From: Streptomyces sp. NK15101
GTDB lineage: Bacteria; Actinomycetota; Actinomycetes; Streptomycetales; Streptomycetaceae
Direction: 5' to 3'
NCBI RefSeq assembly: GCF_020400725.1
Contig: NZ_JAINVG010000027.1
Location: forward strand, 24,959 to 88,958
Length of the DNA stretch: 64,000 nt
Of this stretch, positions 42,153 to 51,520 are shown piece by piece; the first letter of the stretch is position 1; every line of letters begins with the position of its first letter. The notes below the pieces were generated by a model. That model made no database searches, was not told the origin of the DNA, and worked only from the letters and a program-made list of their open reading frames with translations. The position numbers and the translations under genes are program-made.

Positions 42153-42725
42153 CTACGGGGTGAGCCAACCGCGCAGGAGCCTGCTCACGGCGGGCATCGC
42201 CACGTAGGTCATCAGGACGTTGAAGACGCAGGCGACGACCGCGCTGCTCAGCAGGAGGGGCAGCGCGGTGAGGCAGGGGACGAGGAAGAGGCTGCCGAGC
42301 ACGGAGATCGGATAGATCGCCAGGGTCGCGCTGATCGTCATCTTCCACCGGGGCGGCGCGGGCCGGGTCGACCCCGGCTCGGCGAACCAGGTCTCCATTC
42401 CGGTGAGTTCGCGCCGGGCGATCTCGGTGTGGTGGTGCCCCTGGCAGTCGGCGAACCAGGCGGCCCGCTCGGGGGACTCCTGCCAGGCCCGGCAGGCCTC
42501 CGCGTCCCGGAAACGGTGGATGAGGAACCAGGGGGCGTCGCCGCCGGAGGAGCGGAAGAGTCCGTACCCGAGGTGGCCGGGGAAGCCGGCCGCCGTGTCG
42601 AGGATGCCCTTCGCCCACAGCTCGAAGGCGGCTTCGTGACCGGGCTCCACCCGGCGGGCTATCAGCAGGGTCACCTCGCCGGTGTCGGCGGGGACGGTGG
42701 TGTGTTCAAGGCCGGCCGTGGTCAC
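42153..42725 (-). CDS. ABM-domain membrane protein
   Basis: 190 residues. The N-terminal antibiotic-biosynthesis monooxygenase-type domain (about 15-110) has VTLLIARRVEPGHEAAFELW and a conserved HRF segment. Two membrane segments follow (about 130-150 and 155-180). This layout matches small membrane-tethered ABM proteins of unknown function. GAGGAG precedes the GTG start at 42725. Confidence 0.83.
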   Translation of the reverse strand: MTTAGLEHTTVPADTGEVTLLIARRVEPGHEAAFELWAKGILDTAAGFPGHLGYGLFRSSGGDAPWFLIHRFRDAEACRAWQESPERAAWFADCQGHHHTEIARRELTGMETWFAEPGSTRPAPPRWKMTISATLAIYPISVLGSLFLVPCLTALPLLLSSAVVACVFNVLMTYVAMPAVSRLLRGWLTP

Positions 42726-42925
42726 GGATGCTCCTCATGATCATGCCGCGCCCGCGCCCACTCTACGCCGCGCCGGCGAGGGCGGCGCAAAGGGGCGGTC
42801 GCCTCTTCAGGGCATTCGGCGGCGGGCCGCCGCGCGGCGTCGGAGCGGGCCGACGGGTTCGGGATATCAGTGGTCGCAGGCGGCGGTCGGAGGCGACCGC
42901 CACTGTCCGGAAAGGCGGGAGCCCC

Positions 42926-43411
42926 GTGACCGTCAAGGCCATCCCCGAGGGATATCCGCGTGTCACGCCGTACCTCTGCGTCGACGGAGCCGCGGAGGCG
43001 ATCGACTTCTACGTCTCCGTGTTCGGAGCGACCGAGCGGGTGAGGATGCCGGCGCCCGACGGCACGATCGGCCATGCCGAGCTGGAGCTGGGGAACGCGC
43101 TCATCATGCTCGCGGACGAGTTCCCGAGCATGGGCTTCCGCTCCCCGAAGACGGTGGGCGGCACGCCCGTCACCCTGCACGTGTACGTCGAGGACGTCGA
43201 CGAGGTCTTCGCCGGGGCCCTCGCCCGGGGCGCGAAGGAACTGTCACCGGTGAAGAACGAGTTCTACGGCGACCGCACCGGACAGATCGAGGACCCCTTC
43301 GGCCACCGCTGGAACCTCTCCACCCACGTCGAGGACGTCTCCCCGGAGGAGATGGAGAAGCGGGCCGCGGAGGCCATGCGGTCCATGGAGGCCCCCCGGT
43401 ACGGCGACTGA
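42926..43411 (+). CDS. VOC-family (glyoxalase/PhnB-like) protein
   Basis: 161 residues. The PhnB-like fold reads YLCVDGAAEAIDFYVSVFGA, MPAPDGTIGHAELELGNALI and FYGDRTGQIEDPFGHRWNLS. His in IGHAELE and Glu/His late in the protein are in usual metal positions. AAAGGCGGGA precedes the GTG at 42926. Function cannot be stated more closely. Confidence 0.88.
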   Translation: MTVKAIPEGYPRVTPYLCVDGAAEAIDFYVSVFGATERVRMPAPDGTIGHAELELGNALIMLADEFPSMGFRSPKTVGGTPVTLHVYVEDVDEVFAGALARGAKELSPVKNEFYGDRTGQIEDPFGHRWNLSTHVEDVSPEEMEKRAAEAMRSMEAPRYGD

Positions 43412-43544
43412 GCGCCCGCCCCGCGGCCCCGCGCCGGGGAAGTCGACGTGCGCGCCGCCCGTCGCGTGCGGATGCGGGGCCTCCCGGCGGGCCACCGCCG
43501 CCCGTACGCCCGCGGTGTCCGCGCACCGTGCGGGGCGTGCCGGC

Positions 43545-45014
43545 TCACCGGACCCGGAAGGTGGCCATCATGCCCATGGCCGAGTGGTCGAGCATGTGGC
43601 AGTGGTACACGTAGTCGCCCCGGAAGCCGTCGAACGTCGCGTGCAGTTTCACCGTCTCGCCCGGCATGACCCGGACCGTGTCCTTCAGGCCCGCCTCGGT
43701 CGGGCCGGCGGGCCGTCCGCCGCGTTCGAGGACCCGGAACTGGACCAGGTGCAGATGGAAGTTGTGCGGGGCGCGCTTGTTGGCGTTGGTGACGTTCCAG
43801 ATCTCGGAGGACCCGAAGGCCACGGTGGCGTCGACGCGCTCGGGGTCGAACAGCCGGCCGTTGACGAACCCCCGGGGGTCGGGGCGCCCGTCCTCGTCCA
43901 TGCTGAGCTCGATGTGGCGGGTGACGGCGGCCTTGGGCAGCGCGGCGGCGGGCGGCAGGGCGCGCAGCACCTCGGGGACGCGGCTGGGGTCGTCGGCGGT
44001 GCGCACGACGTCGAAGCGGAGCACCTTGCCGATCTGCTCGGGCCGGCCCGGTCCGGTGTCGGCGAGGACCAGCCGGGTGCCGACGCGGTAGCGGGAGAAG
44101 TCGACGACCACGTCGGCGCGTTCCCCGGGCGAGAGCGTGAGGACGGGCACCGCGACGGGGCGTTCGAGCAGGCCGCCGTCCGATGCGATCTGGGTCAGCG
44201 GAGTGCCGTCGGACAGGCTCAGTGCGAAGAACCGCAGGTTGGAGCCGTTGAGCAGACGGAAACGGTACTTGCGGGCCGCGACCTGGAAGTACGGGGTGGG
44301 CCTGCCGTTGGCGAGGACGGTGGTGCGGTTGCGGTCGCCCGTCGTGTACGCCAGCTGCCCGCGCTCGTCGAAGCGGGCGTCGCGGATCGTGACGGGCACG
44401 TCGTACCGGCCCTTGGGCAGCGGAAGGCTCTGTTCGAGGTCGTCCGTGAGCAGATAACCGCCGGACAGGCCGCGGTAGACGTGCTCGGCCTCCATGTGGT
44501 GGGCGTGGTCGTGGAACCAGAGCGAGGCGTGGGGCTGCCGGTTGGTGTACACGTACGTCCGCGCGGTGCCGGGGGCGAAGACGTCCATCGGGTTGCCGTC
44601 GGAGGGAGGCGGGACGTTCCCGCCGTGCAGGTGGACCGTGACCGGCATGCCGAGGCCGTTGTGGTGGCGGACGAGGACGCGGCGCCCGGAGCGGGCGTGG
44701 ATGACGGGGCCGGGGAAGTGCCCGTCGTAGGTCAGGACGTCGGTGGCGATGCCGGGGAGGATCTCGGCGGTGGCCTTGCGGATGGTCAGCTCGTAGCAGT
44801 CCACGCTGCCCGTCGAGGTGAGGGGGCGCAGCACGTGCGGGACCGGCATGGCGGTGGTGAAGGCGGGCGGCACGGGGGCCCGCGCGGGGCGCGGGCCGGC
44901 CGGCGGCAGGGCCTCCGCCGCGTACGCCTCGCCCCCGGCGGGGGCGCCGGGGGCGAGGAGCGGCAGGCCTGCGGCGGCGAGGGCCCCGCCGAGCACGCTG
45001 CGACGGGTGATCAT
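43545..45014 (-). CDS. Multicopper oxidase, Tat-exported
   Basis: 489 residues. A twin-arginine signal (MITRRSVLGGALAAAGLPLL) precedes three cupredoxin domains. Copper ligands are seen as TVHLHGGNVPPPSDG, LWFHDHAHH, HNFHLHLVQF and, at the C-terminus, HCHMLDHSAMGMM, so all sites appear complete. It resembles CotA and phenoxazinone synthase-type oxidases. It may oxidise phenolics or metals outside the cell. A longer open frame upstream of 45014 is excluded because the Tat signal sets the start. Confidence 0.93.
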   Translation of the reverse strand: MITRRSVLGGALAAAGLPLLAPGAPAGGEAYAAEALPPAGPRPARAPVPPAFTTAMPVPHVLRPLTSTGSVDCYELTIRKATAEILPGIATDVLTYDGHFPGPVIHARSGRRVLVRHHNGLGMPVTVHLHGGNVPPPSDGNPMDVFAPGTARTYVYTNRQPHASLWFHDHAHHMEAEHVYRGLSGGYLLTDDLEQSLPLPKGRYDVPVTIRDARFDERGQLAYTTGDRNRTTVLANGRPTPYFQVAARKYRFRLLNGSNLRFFALSLSDGTPLTQIASDGGLLERPVAVPVLTLSPGERADVVVDFSRYRVGTRLVLADTGPGRPEQIGKVLRFDVVRTADDPSRVPEVLRALPPAAALPKAAVTRHIELSMDEDGRPDPRGFVNGRLFDPERVDATVAFGSSEIWNVTNANKRAPHNFHLHLVQFRVLERGGRPAGPTEAGLKDTVRVMPGETVKLHATFDGFRGDYVYHCHMLDHSAMGMMATFRVR

Positions 45015-45813
45015 CGGCTTCCTCCCGGGAGGTGGGCGGCGAGTGACGCCGGGCGAGGGACTTCCGGCGGGCCGGCCGACACCCTGTGGTCCAGGTCTAA
45101 CCGAGAGCGGCGGGAACCGCACACGGCGACCGCGCCGGGGCGGCCCCCCCGACGCCGTCCCGGGTCGGCCCCGACGGCCTGGCGTCCGGCGCGAGGGCCG
45201 TCCGGTCCGGCACCGGACCAGGTACTCCGTGCGGGGAAGCCGGGGGCAGGTCTTCACGGGGGAAGGCGGGGGCAGGGGGGAACCGCGGGTGGGGAACGCG
45301 AGGCGGACACGGCCGAGTGGTGGACCGGCACGGCGGCCAGGGGCAGCAGGACGGCCCGTACCCGCATGAACGTGCGCACCGGATGACCGCCGCCCGCCAC
45401 CGCGACGACCGCGACGACCGCGAGGAGGGAGAAGACGCCGAGCACGCCGTGGACCTCGACGCCCGCCCTCGCCCTGGCGAAGGCTCGGCGGGGGACGGCA
45501 CGGTCGAACGGGGCGGCCGGGGACGGGTCGTTCGGACCGGTTTCCATGCGCGCCGGCCCTGCCGGGCGTCCGGCGGGACCGGCATCCGTCCGGCCGTACG
45601 AGGGGACGGGGCCGGCCCCAGCTCCCTCGTACGGCCGGGGAGTCCCCGGCCGCCCTCGGCCTCGGGGTGGGGAACGGACCGTCAGAGCCCCTCGGCCGCC
45701 CCGTCGGAGTGTCCGATCGGCTCATCGCCCGACGCCTCTTCCCGGGCGAGAGCGCGACCGGCACGTACACGACCTCGCCGTCCGGCAGGCTCGGCACCGT
45801 CGGGCGGCCCCGG
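45015..45813. other. Long stretch with only a doubtful small gene
   Basis: Upstream of the oxidase, 799 bp hold only the weak candidate at 45254-45547. Other frames are long because of base composition and have no recognisable motifs. The oxidase promoter must be here. Confidence 0.4.
45254..45547 (-). CDS. Possible small membrane protein
   Basis: 97 residues if real. It has a basic N-terminus, a hydrophobic segment VLGVFSLLAVVAVVAVAGGG (about 35-54) and a second weaker one (VRAVLLPLAAVPVHH). No ribosome binding site is evident before the ATG at 45547. It lies 239 bp upstream of the oxidase on the same strand. The hydrophobic segments are the only reason to keep it. Confidence 0.35.
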   Translation of the reverse strand: METGPNDPSPAAPFDRAVPRRAFARARAGVEVHGVLGVFSLLAVVAVVAVAGGGHPVRTFMRVRAVLLPLAAVPVHHSAVSASRSPPAVPPCPRLPP

Positions 45814-46176
45814 TCAGCCGGTCTTCGCCAGGCCCGCCGCCCGGCCGTCCGCGTCCCGGACGACCTCCAGGACCTCGTCGACGGCGGTGCGGTCGATCGG
45901 ACCGAACACATGCGGGAAGAGGGTCCCTTCGGGGACGCCGGGCGGCGGGGTCGGCACGGCGGCCTCCCACTCCGTCCTGGCCGTGAGCCGGTTCTCGTCG
46001 AGGAGGAGCACCAGGAGCGGCCCGGAGGCGCTGCCGAAGAAGGCGTTGACGACGGCGAGCGTGGTCGGCTCGTCGGGGGAGCAGTGGACGAAGCCCTCCT
46101 CCGCGAGGGAGGCGGGGGCGTACGGCTCCTCCGGCCGGGCGGACCATTCGGCGGGCGTCACCACGTGGTAGATCAT
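45814..46176 (-). CDS. DUF952 domain protein
   Basis: 120 residues. The DUF952 pattern is plain: IYHVVTPAEWSARPEEPYAP, EEGFVHCSPDEPT and LFPHVFGPIDRTAVDEVLEV. Function unknown; it is a small cytoplasmic protein. It lies 39 bp after a LysR gene on the same strand. Confidence 0.92.
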   Translation of the reverse strand: MIYHVVTPAEWSARPEEPYAPASLAEEGFVHCSPDEPTTLAVVNAFFGSASGPLLVLLLDENRLTARTEWEAAVPTPPPGVPEGTLFPHVFGPIDRTAVDEVLEVVRDADGRAAGLAKTG

Positions 46177-46215
46177 GTTCCGGTTATAGCAGGGGCTGCC
46201 GCCGGCTCCCGGGGG

Positions 46216-47160
46216 TCACCAGGTCCGCCCGGCCTCGACCAGCAGGTCCCGGACCCGGGTGACGTCGGGGTTGTCGGGGCGGCCCGGGCGCTGGACGAGG
46301 TAGCCGGTGTTGATGGGCGGGTCCTCCGGTTCGTGCAGGGACACGAGGGCGCCGGAGGCCAGTTCGGCGTGGCAGAGGTAGCGCGGCAGGACGCTGAAGC
46401 CCGCTCCGGCGACGACGGCGGCGAGCACCCCGCGCAGATCGGGCACGGTCACGGCGGCGGGCCGGGACAGCCGCGCCCCGAACACGTGACGCCAGTAGCG
46501 GCGGGCGATGGGCAGGTCCTCGGCGTACGCGACCAGGGGGACGGGGTGCAGTGCCGCAGGCCCCTCCAGGGCCAGTCGCTCCTTGACGCGGCCGGCCCAC
46601 GCGGGGGCCGCGACGAGGACGAACTCCTCGTCGGTGAGCGGTACGGCGGTCAGCGCCCGGCCGCGCGGCCGGAAGGTGGCGATCACCAGATCGTGCCGGC
46701 CCGCGCGCAGTTCGTCGAGGAGCGGCTCGGTCAGACCCGGGCTCACCCTCAGCCGTACGCCTTCCGCCGCCAGCGGGGCGAGGGCGGGCAGGACGCGCGT
46801 GCAGAGCAGTTCGGCGGGGCCCGCCAGATGGACGGGAGCGGCCCGCCCGTGGGGTGCGGCCTCGTGTCCGGTCACCGCGGCCAGCGCGTCGAGGGGCCCG
46901 GCGACCCGGGCCGCGAGGTCGTCGGCGACGGCGGTCGGGGCGACACCGCGCGGCAGCCGCTCGAAGAGTTCGCGCCCCGTCTGCCGCTCCAGGGCGCGGA
47001 TCTGGGTGGTCACCGTCGGCTGCGACAGACCGAGCAGCCCCGCGGCTGCGGTGAACGAACCGGAGCGGTGGACGGCCAGGAACGTCCGCAGCAGGTTCAG
47101 GTCGGTCACCGGCTGCACCGCGTCACCGCCGGTCGCTCCATCGGGATCCTTATGCCTCAC
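46216..47160 (-). CDS. LysR-family regulator
   Basis: 314 residues. The helix-turn-helix LRTFLAVHRSGSFTAAAGLL and LSQPTVTTQIRALERQTGRE (about 23-63) is canonical. The effector domain (about 105-305) has the usual periplasmic-binding fold pattern. The GTG/ATG choice is open; the ATG at 47160 gives a slightly long N-terminus. Target and ligand unknown. It lies between DUF952 and a GlxA-type regulator, all on the minus strand. Confidence 0.92.
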   Translation of the reverse strand: MRHKDPDGATGGDAVQPVTDLNLLRTFLAVHRSGSFTAAAGLLGLSQPTVTTQIRALERQTGRELFERLPRGVAPTAVADDLAARVAGPLDALAAVTGHEAAPHGRAAPVHLAGPAELLCTRVLPALAPLAAEGVRLRVSPGLTEPLLDELRAGRHDLVIATFRPRGRALTAVPLTDEEFVLVAAPAWAGRVKERLALEGPAALHPVPLVAYAEDLPIARRYWRHVFGARLSRPAAVTVPDLRGVLAAVVAGAGFSVLPRYLCHAELASGALVSLHEPEDPPINTGYLVQRPGRPDNPDVTRVRDLLVEAGRTW

Positions 47161-47181
47161 CGGAGCAGCCTATCGGCAGGG

Positions 47182-48150
47182 CTATGGGAGGGCGGCTTCG
47201 CCGCGGAACGTGCGGCGGTACGCGAGCGGGGAGACACCGATCGCCGCGTGGAGGTGCTGGCGCAGCGAGGTGCCGGTGGTGAAGCCCGCCTGGCTCGCGA
47301 CGTCGTCCACGGCGAGGTCCGTGGACTCGAGCAGCTGCCGGGCCCGGGCCACCCGCTGCTGGATCAGCCAGCGGCCGGGGCTCATGCCGACCTCCTCGTC
47401 GAACCGGCGCGCGAAGGTCCGCAGGCTCATACGGGCGTGGCCGGCGAGCTCGCTGAGCGTGAGCGGCTCGTGCAGGTGCTCCAGCGCCCACTGCCGGGTC
47501 GCGGAGGTCCCGTTCGCGGTGGTCTCCGGCACGGGCTGCTCGATGTACTGGGCCTGCCCGCCCTCCCGCCAGGGCGGTACGACGCACACCCGCGCCACGT
47601 GGTTGGCGACGGCGGCGCCGTGGTCCTTCCGTACGAGGTGCAGGCAGGCGTCCACGCCGGACGCGGCGCCCGCCGAGGTCAGCACGTCGCCGTCGTCGAC
47701 GAACAGCACGTCGGGGTCGAGGTCCACCCGCGGGAACCAGTCGCGGAAGACGGGGGCCAGCGCCCAGTGCGTGGTCGCGGGACGACCGTCCAGGAGCCCG
47801 GCCGCGGCGAGGACGAACGCGCCCGTGCAGATGGACACGATGCGCGCGCCGGCGGGCACGGAGGCCAGCGCCCCGGCGGCCCCGGCGGGGAGCTCGCGGG
47901 AGAGGAGCGACATGTCGAAGGGCGGAAGGACGACGGTGTCGGCCGTGCGGAGCGCCTCGGGGCCGTGCTCGACGGTCACCGAGAAGTCGGAGTTGGTGCG
48001 GACGGGCCGGCCGTCCGGAGAGCAGGTCAGGACCTCGTAGTGCTCGGCCACCGAGCCGAACACGCGGGCCGGGATGCCCAGTTCGAAGGGGTAGACGCCG
48101 TCCAGGGCGAGGACGACGACGCGATGACGGTCACCCGTGGCAGGACTCAT
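47182..48150 (-). CDS. GlxA-family AraC-type regulator
   Basis: 322 residues. The N-terminal DJ-1/PfpI-like domain has VSICTGAFVLAAAGLLDGRP with a cysteine at the elbow. The C-terminal AraC part has LSELAGHARMSLRTFARRFD and VDDVASQAGFTTGTSLRQHL. Start ATG at 48150. It is divergent from an oxidoreductase gene 70 bp away, with an inverted repeat between, so it probably controls that gene and itself. Confidence 0.92.
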   Translation of the reverse strand: MSPATGDRHRVVVLALDGVYPFELGIPARVFGSVAEHYEVLTCSPDGRPVRTNSDFSVTVEHGPEALRTADTVVLPPFDMSLLSRELPAGAAGALASVPAGARIVSICTGAFVLAAAGLLDGRPATTHWALAPVFRDWFPRVDLDPDVLFVDDGDVLTSAGAASGVDACLHLVRKDHGAAVANHVARVCVVPPWREGGQAQYIEQPVPETTANGTSATRQWALEHLHEPLTLSELAGHARMSLRTFARRFDEEVGMSPGRWLIQQRVARARQLLESTDLAVDDVASQAGFTTGTSLRQHLHAAIGVSPLAYRRTFRGEAALP

Positions 48151-48185
48151 GGCAGGATCCCTTCGAAAGATGGCAATCCTGCCAT
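48149..48185. promoter_or_regulatory. Inverted repeat operator candidate between divergent genes
   Basis: ATGGCAGGAT at 48149-48158 pairs perfectly with ATCCTGCCAT at 48176-48185. The left arm includes the start codon of the GlxA-type regulator. Partial copies (ATGGCAAT) lie inside. It is well placed to control both divergent genes. Confidence 0.55.
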
Positions 48186-48220
48186 GGTACGCGGCGGGGC
48201 CGACGGCGAGTCTGGACGGC

Positions 48221-49189
48221 ATGACGAAGCAGCCCACCATGCGCGCCATCAGCCAGGACACCCACGGCACCCCCGACGTCCTCCGGGAGGTCGTGGTCCC
48301 GCGGCCCGTGCCCGGCCCCAGCCAGATCCTCGTCGCCGTCCGCGCCGCCGGCGTCAACCCGACCGACTGGAAGCACCGCGCCCACACCCTCTTCCTCGAC
48401 CGCCTGCCCCTCGTCCTCGGCTGGGACGTCTCCGGCGTCGTGGAGGCCGTCGGCTTCGGCGTGACCGTGTTCAAGCCCGGCGACGAGGTCTTCGGGATGC
48501 TGCCGTACCCGTACGGCGTCGGCTCCCACGCCGAGTACGTGACCGGCCCCGCCCGCGCCTTCGCCCACAAGCCGGCCGAGATCGACCACGTCCAGGCCGG
48601 CGCCCTGCCGCTCGCCGCCCTCACCGCGTACCAGGCGATCGTCGACACCGCCGGGGTCGGCCCCGGGCAGCGGGTCCTGATCCACGCGGCCGCCGGCGGC
48701 GTCGGCCACCTCGCCGTCCAGATCGCCAAGGCCCGCGGCGCGTACGTCATCGGCACCGCGAGCGCCCCGAAGCACGCGTTCCTCCGCTCCCTCGGCGCCG
48801 ACGAGGTCATCGACTACCGCACCACCGACTTCACCGAGGCCGTCCGGGACGTCGACATGGTCCTCGACCCGCTGCCCGGCGACACCCGCACCCGCTCCCT
48901 CGACGTCCTCCGTCCCGGCGGCACCCTCGTCTCCCTGCTCCCGCCCACCGACCCCGACGAGCCGGCGAAGGCGGCCGCGCGGGGCGTCCGCGTGGAGACC
49001 CTCCTCGTCGAGGCCGACCACGCCGGCATGAACGCCATCGCCGCCCTCGCGGCCTCCGGCGCCCTCCGCCCGCACATCGAGGCCGTCTTCCCCCTCGCCG
49101 AAGCCGCCAAGGCCCACACGCTCGGCGAGACCGACCGCACCACCGGCAAGCTCGTCCTCACCGTCGACGGGCCGCCGGCCGGAGCCTGA
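48221..49189 (+). CDS. Zinc-free NADP-dependent oxidoreductase (quinone reductase type)
   Basis: 322 residues of the medium-chain dehydrogenase superfamily. The GroES-like part has VRAAGVNPTDWKHRAH and LVLGWDVSGVVEAVG; the nucleotide-binding loop is IHAAAGGVGHLAVQIAKARG. The zinc cysteines of true alcohol dehydrogenases are absent. It fits quinone oxidoreductase-like enzymes. The ATG at 48221 lies 70 bp from the divergent regulator. Confidence 0.92.
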   Translation: MTKQPTMRAISQDTHGTPDVLREVVVPRPVPGPSQILVAVRAAGVNPTDWKHRAHTLFLDRLPLVLGWDVSGVVEAVGFGVTVFKPGDEVFGMLPYPYGVGSHAEYVTGPARAFAHKPAEIDHVQAGALPLAALTAYQAIVDTAGVGPGQRVLIHAAAGGVGHLAVQIAKARGAYVIGTASAPKHAFLRSLGADEVIDYRTTDFTEAVRDVDMVLDPLPGDTRTRSLDVLRPGGTLVSLLPPTDPDEPAKAAARGVRVETLLVEADHAGMNAIAALAASGALRPHIEAVFPLAEAAKAHTLGETDRTTGKLVLTVDGPPAGA

Positions 49190-49490
49190 GCCCGGCTCGG
49201 CGGAGCCGCGGGCCGGACGCCGCGAACAGGGGGACCGCCAGGAAGAAGCGGCCCGCGGCGGCGCGGGCGGTCTGATCGGCCGTCCAGGCCGCCGCCTGTC
49301 CGGAGCGACGGCTCCGGCCCGCACGGCCGACTCCGCCGGGCCCGTCGCCGGAGGAGCCGGCGGGCATCGGCGAGGACGGCGGTGGAGACCTCCCCGCAGC
49401 GACCGGTGCCGAAAGACCTACTCGCTGGTACGGTCCCTGACCTACCGGTGCTCCACGGGGAGCCGCCGGAGCCGGGCGAGGGGCGGAGCC
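49190..49490. other. Intergenic, no gene seen
   Basis: Just after the oxidoreductase stop there is a short CGGCTC...GAGCCG stem near 49194-49208 that may terminate transcription. The rest should contain the promoter of the MDMPI-type gene. No supported coding frame. Confidence 0.45.
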
Positions 49491-50318
49491 ATGACGCGGC
49501 GAACGGGCGGGGTGCTCCCCGGGGGACTGGCCGAGGCGATACGGGGCACCGCCGACGACATCGCGGCGGTCCTGCGCGTCCCGGCGCCGGCCGGCACCGG
49601 GGGCGTCGCAGGGCTTCCCGTCCCCCGCTCCGGCTGGACGGTCGGCGAGGCCGCCGCCCACCTCGCGCAGGCGAACGCCCTCATGGCCGACGTGGCCGCC
49701 GGGCACGAGCGCCCCTACGGCGACGGCACCCCCGGCAGCCTGGCCGAGGCCAACGAACGCGCCCTCGCCGGATTCGGCGAAAGGTCACCCGGCCCGCTCG
49801 CGGAGATGATCACGGCGCAGGCCGCCGCGTTCCTGGCGGGCGTCGAGGAGCGCGACCCGGCCGAGCCGCTCTCCACGCCGCTCGGCCCCATGCGCCCGGC
49901 GGTCCTCGGCTCGTACCTGCTGACCCACATGCTCGGCCACGGCTACGACCTCGCCCTCGCCCTGAACCGGCCCCACATGCTCGACGCGCGCAGGGTCGGG
50001 CTCACCCTGCCGTTCATGATCGAGGCCATGCCCCGCGTCGCCGACCCGGCCGCCGTCGCGGGCCTGACCGCGAGCTTCGCCGTACGGCTCCGGGGCGGTC
50101 CGGCCTTCGGCGTCACCGTCGCGGACGGCGCGGTCCGGACCGGCCACGAGCCACCGGCCCGCCCCGACTGCACGATCCTCACGGAACCGGTCGCCTTCCT
50201 CCTCCTCGGCCTCGGGCGGGTCGACCCCTGGCCGGTGATCGCGCGCGGCAAGGCGCTCGGCTGGGGCCGCAAGCCGTGGCTGGCGCCCCGCTTCCCCCGC
50301 CTCTTCCGCGCGCCCTGA
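49491..50318 (+). CDS. Maleylpyruvate isomerase-family, mycothiol-dependent type enzyme
   Basis: 275 residues. The N-terminal DinB/MDMPI helical bundle has GWTVGEAAAHLAQANALMAD and YLLTHMLGHGYDLALAL, providing histidines for metal binding. The C-terminal 90 residues resemble an SCP2-like domain (FAVRLRGGPAFGVTVADGAV). Such enzymes use mycothiol in isomerisation or detoxification. Start ATG at 49491. Substrate unknown. Confidence 0.85.
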   Translation: MTRRTGGVLPGGLAEAIRGTADDIAAVLRVPAPAGTGGVAGLPVPRSGWTVGEAAAHLAQANALMADVAAGHERPYGDGTPGSLAEANERALAGFGERSPGPLAEMITAQAAAFLAGVEERDPAEPLSTPLGPMRPAVLGSYLLTHMLGHGYDLALALNRPHMLDARRVGLTLPFMIEAMPRVADPAAVAGLTASFAVRLRGGPAFGVTVADGAVRTGHEPPARPDCTILTEPVAFLLLGLGRVDPWPVIARGKALGWGRKPWLAPRFPRLFRAP

Positions 50319-50418
50319 CCCGTCCCCGCGCGTTCCCGTCCCGGCCGGTGGATCCTGGAGGTATCGGAAGGGGCCGCGCCTCGGTTCCGCGCGGCCCGGC
50401 GATGCGAGGAGGCGGACC

Positions 50419-50718
50419 ATGAGCCGCACGCTGGAGTGGACGGTCGGGCTGGAACTGACCGAGGACGGCGGCAGGACGAAGGCCGAGGCCCGGCTGAGCA
50501 CCGGCACCTCGACCCTCACGGGGCACGGTTCCGCGCGGTGCAACCCGGCGGACGTGGACGTGCCGGCGATCGGCGACGAACTCGCCGCGAGCCGGGCGAT
50601 GAAGGACCTGGCAGGCAAGCTCATGCGGGAGGCCAACCGGGAGATGGAGGCGGTGGGGGCCGGCACCGTACCGCAGCACACCGGCCCCGGGTACGGCTGG
50701 CCGGAGGCGGTCTCCTGA
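50419..50718 (+). CDS. DUF1876 domain protein
   Basis: 99 residues. The DUF1876 features are EWTVGLELTEDGGRTKAEAR and TGHGSARCNPADVDVPAIGD, followed by an ASRAMKDLAGKLM helix. GAGGAGG lies just before the ATG. DUF1876 proteins are small stress- or dormancy-linked proteins in actinobacteria with a dsRBD-like fold. The nearby CBS protein would fit that setting. Confidence 0.9.
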   Translation: MSRTLEWTVGLELTEDGGRTKAEARLSTGTSTLTGHGSARCNPADVDVPAIGDELAASRAMKDLAGKLMREANREMEAVGAGTVPQHTGPGYGWPEAVS

Positions 50719-50917
50719 CGGAGCCGCCGCCCACCCCGGGGAGCCCGACGGGCCGGTGACGCCCCGCCGGGCTCCCCGGCCGTGCCGGGACCCCGGCCGC
50801 GGGGGAGAGCCGGTCGGCCGGGCGCACGCCCTCGTACGGGAGGGACCGGGGCTCGCGCCCGGTGCGGCGAGAGCGCGTGCACGGCGTCGCGGGGTGGACG
50901 GGGGTCCGACGACACCC

Positions 50918-51520
50918 CTAGGGGGCGCCCCCGTCCTCCTCGTGCGTCATGCGGTCCACGACCTCCACGACCCCGTCGACCGTCTCGCACAGGCGGACCA
51001 GGACGGGGCCGAGACCCGGGCGCTCCAGGGTGCCGCTGAGCGTCACCCGGCCCTCGTCGACGTCGATGTGCACCGCCGAGGGGGAGAGCCGCAGGATGCG
51101 GACGATCACGTCCTCGCGGATCTCCTCCTGGATCGAGCGGTCCCTCCGCAGGAACAGCTGGAGCAGATCGCTGCGGCTGAGCACCCCGATCAGCCGGCCG
51201 TCCGCGTCCACGACGGGGAGCCGCTTCACCCGGTGCCGTTCCATCAGGCGGGCGGCCTCGACGGCCGTCCAGGAGGGCCGGGCCGTCACGGCCGGGCTCG
51301 ACATCATGGCCCCGGCCGTGCTCGGCCCGTCCTTGGCCGTGTGCCGCCGCAGCAGGTCCGCCTCGGAGACGACGCCCACCGGCCTGTTCTCCTCGTCGAC
51401 CACCGGGACCGCGGTGATGCCGTACTCGTCGAGGAGCCGCGCGATCTCCTTGAACGACGTCCCGCGCTGCACCGCGACCGCGGTGGGCGTCATCAGATCC
51501 GCGACACTGCGGTGCCTCAT
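50918..51520 (-). CDS. CBS-pair protein with BON domain
   Basis: 200 residues. Two CBS motifs (about 8-60, EYGITAVPVVDEENRPVGVV; about 72-128, RHRVKRLPVVDADGRLIGVL) are followed by a BON-type domain (about 133-190, VHIDVDEGRVTLSGTLERPG). CBS pairs usually sense adenine nucleotides. Start ATG at 51520. It is a common stress-associated protein in Streptomyces. Divergent from a secreted beta-propeller gene. Confidence 0.92.
   Translation of the reverse strand: MRHRSVADLMTPTAVAVQRGTSFKEIARLLDEYGITAVPVVDEENRPVGVVSEADLLRRHTAKDGPSTAGAMMSSPAVTARPSWTAVEAARLMERHRVKRLPVVDADGRLIGVLSRSDLLQLFLRRDRSIQEEIREDVIVRILRLSPSAVHIDVDEGRVTLSGTLERPGLGPVLVRLCETVDGVVEVVDRMTHEEDGGAP

Noticed and set aside
45015..45911. 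N-terminal extension of the multicopper oxidase
   Set aside because: The Tat signal at 45014 and loss of protein-like composition upstream set the start there.
45667..49275. A 1202-codon plus-strand open frame
   Set aside because: It runs opposite DUF952, LysR and GlxA-type genes that have clear domains, and is low-complexity Gly/Arg/Pro-rich.
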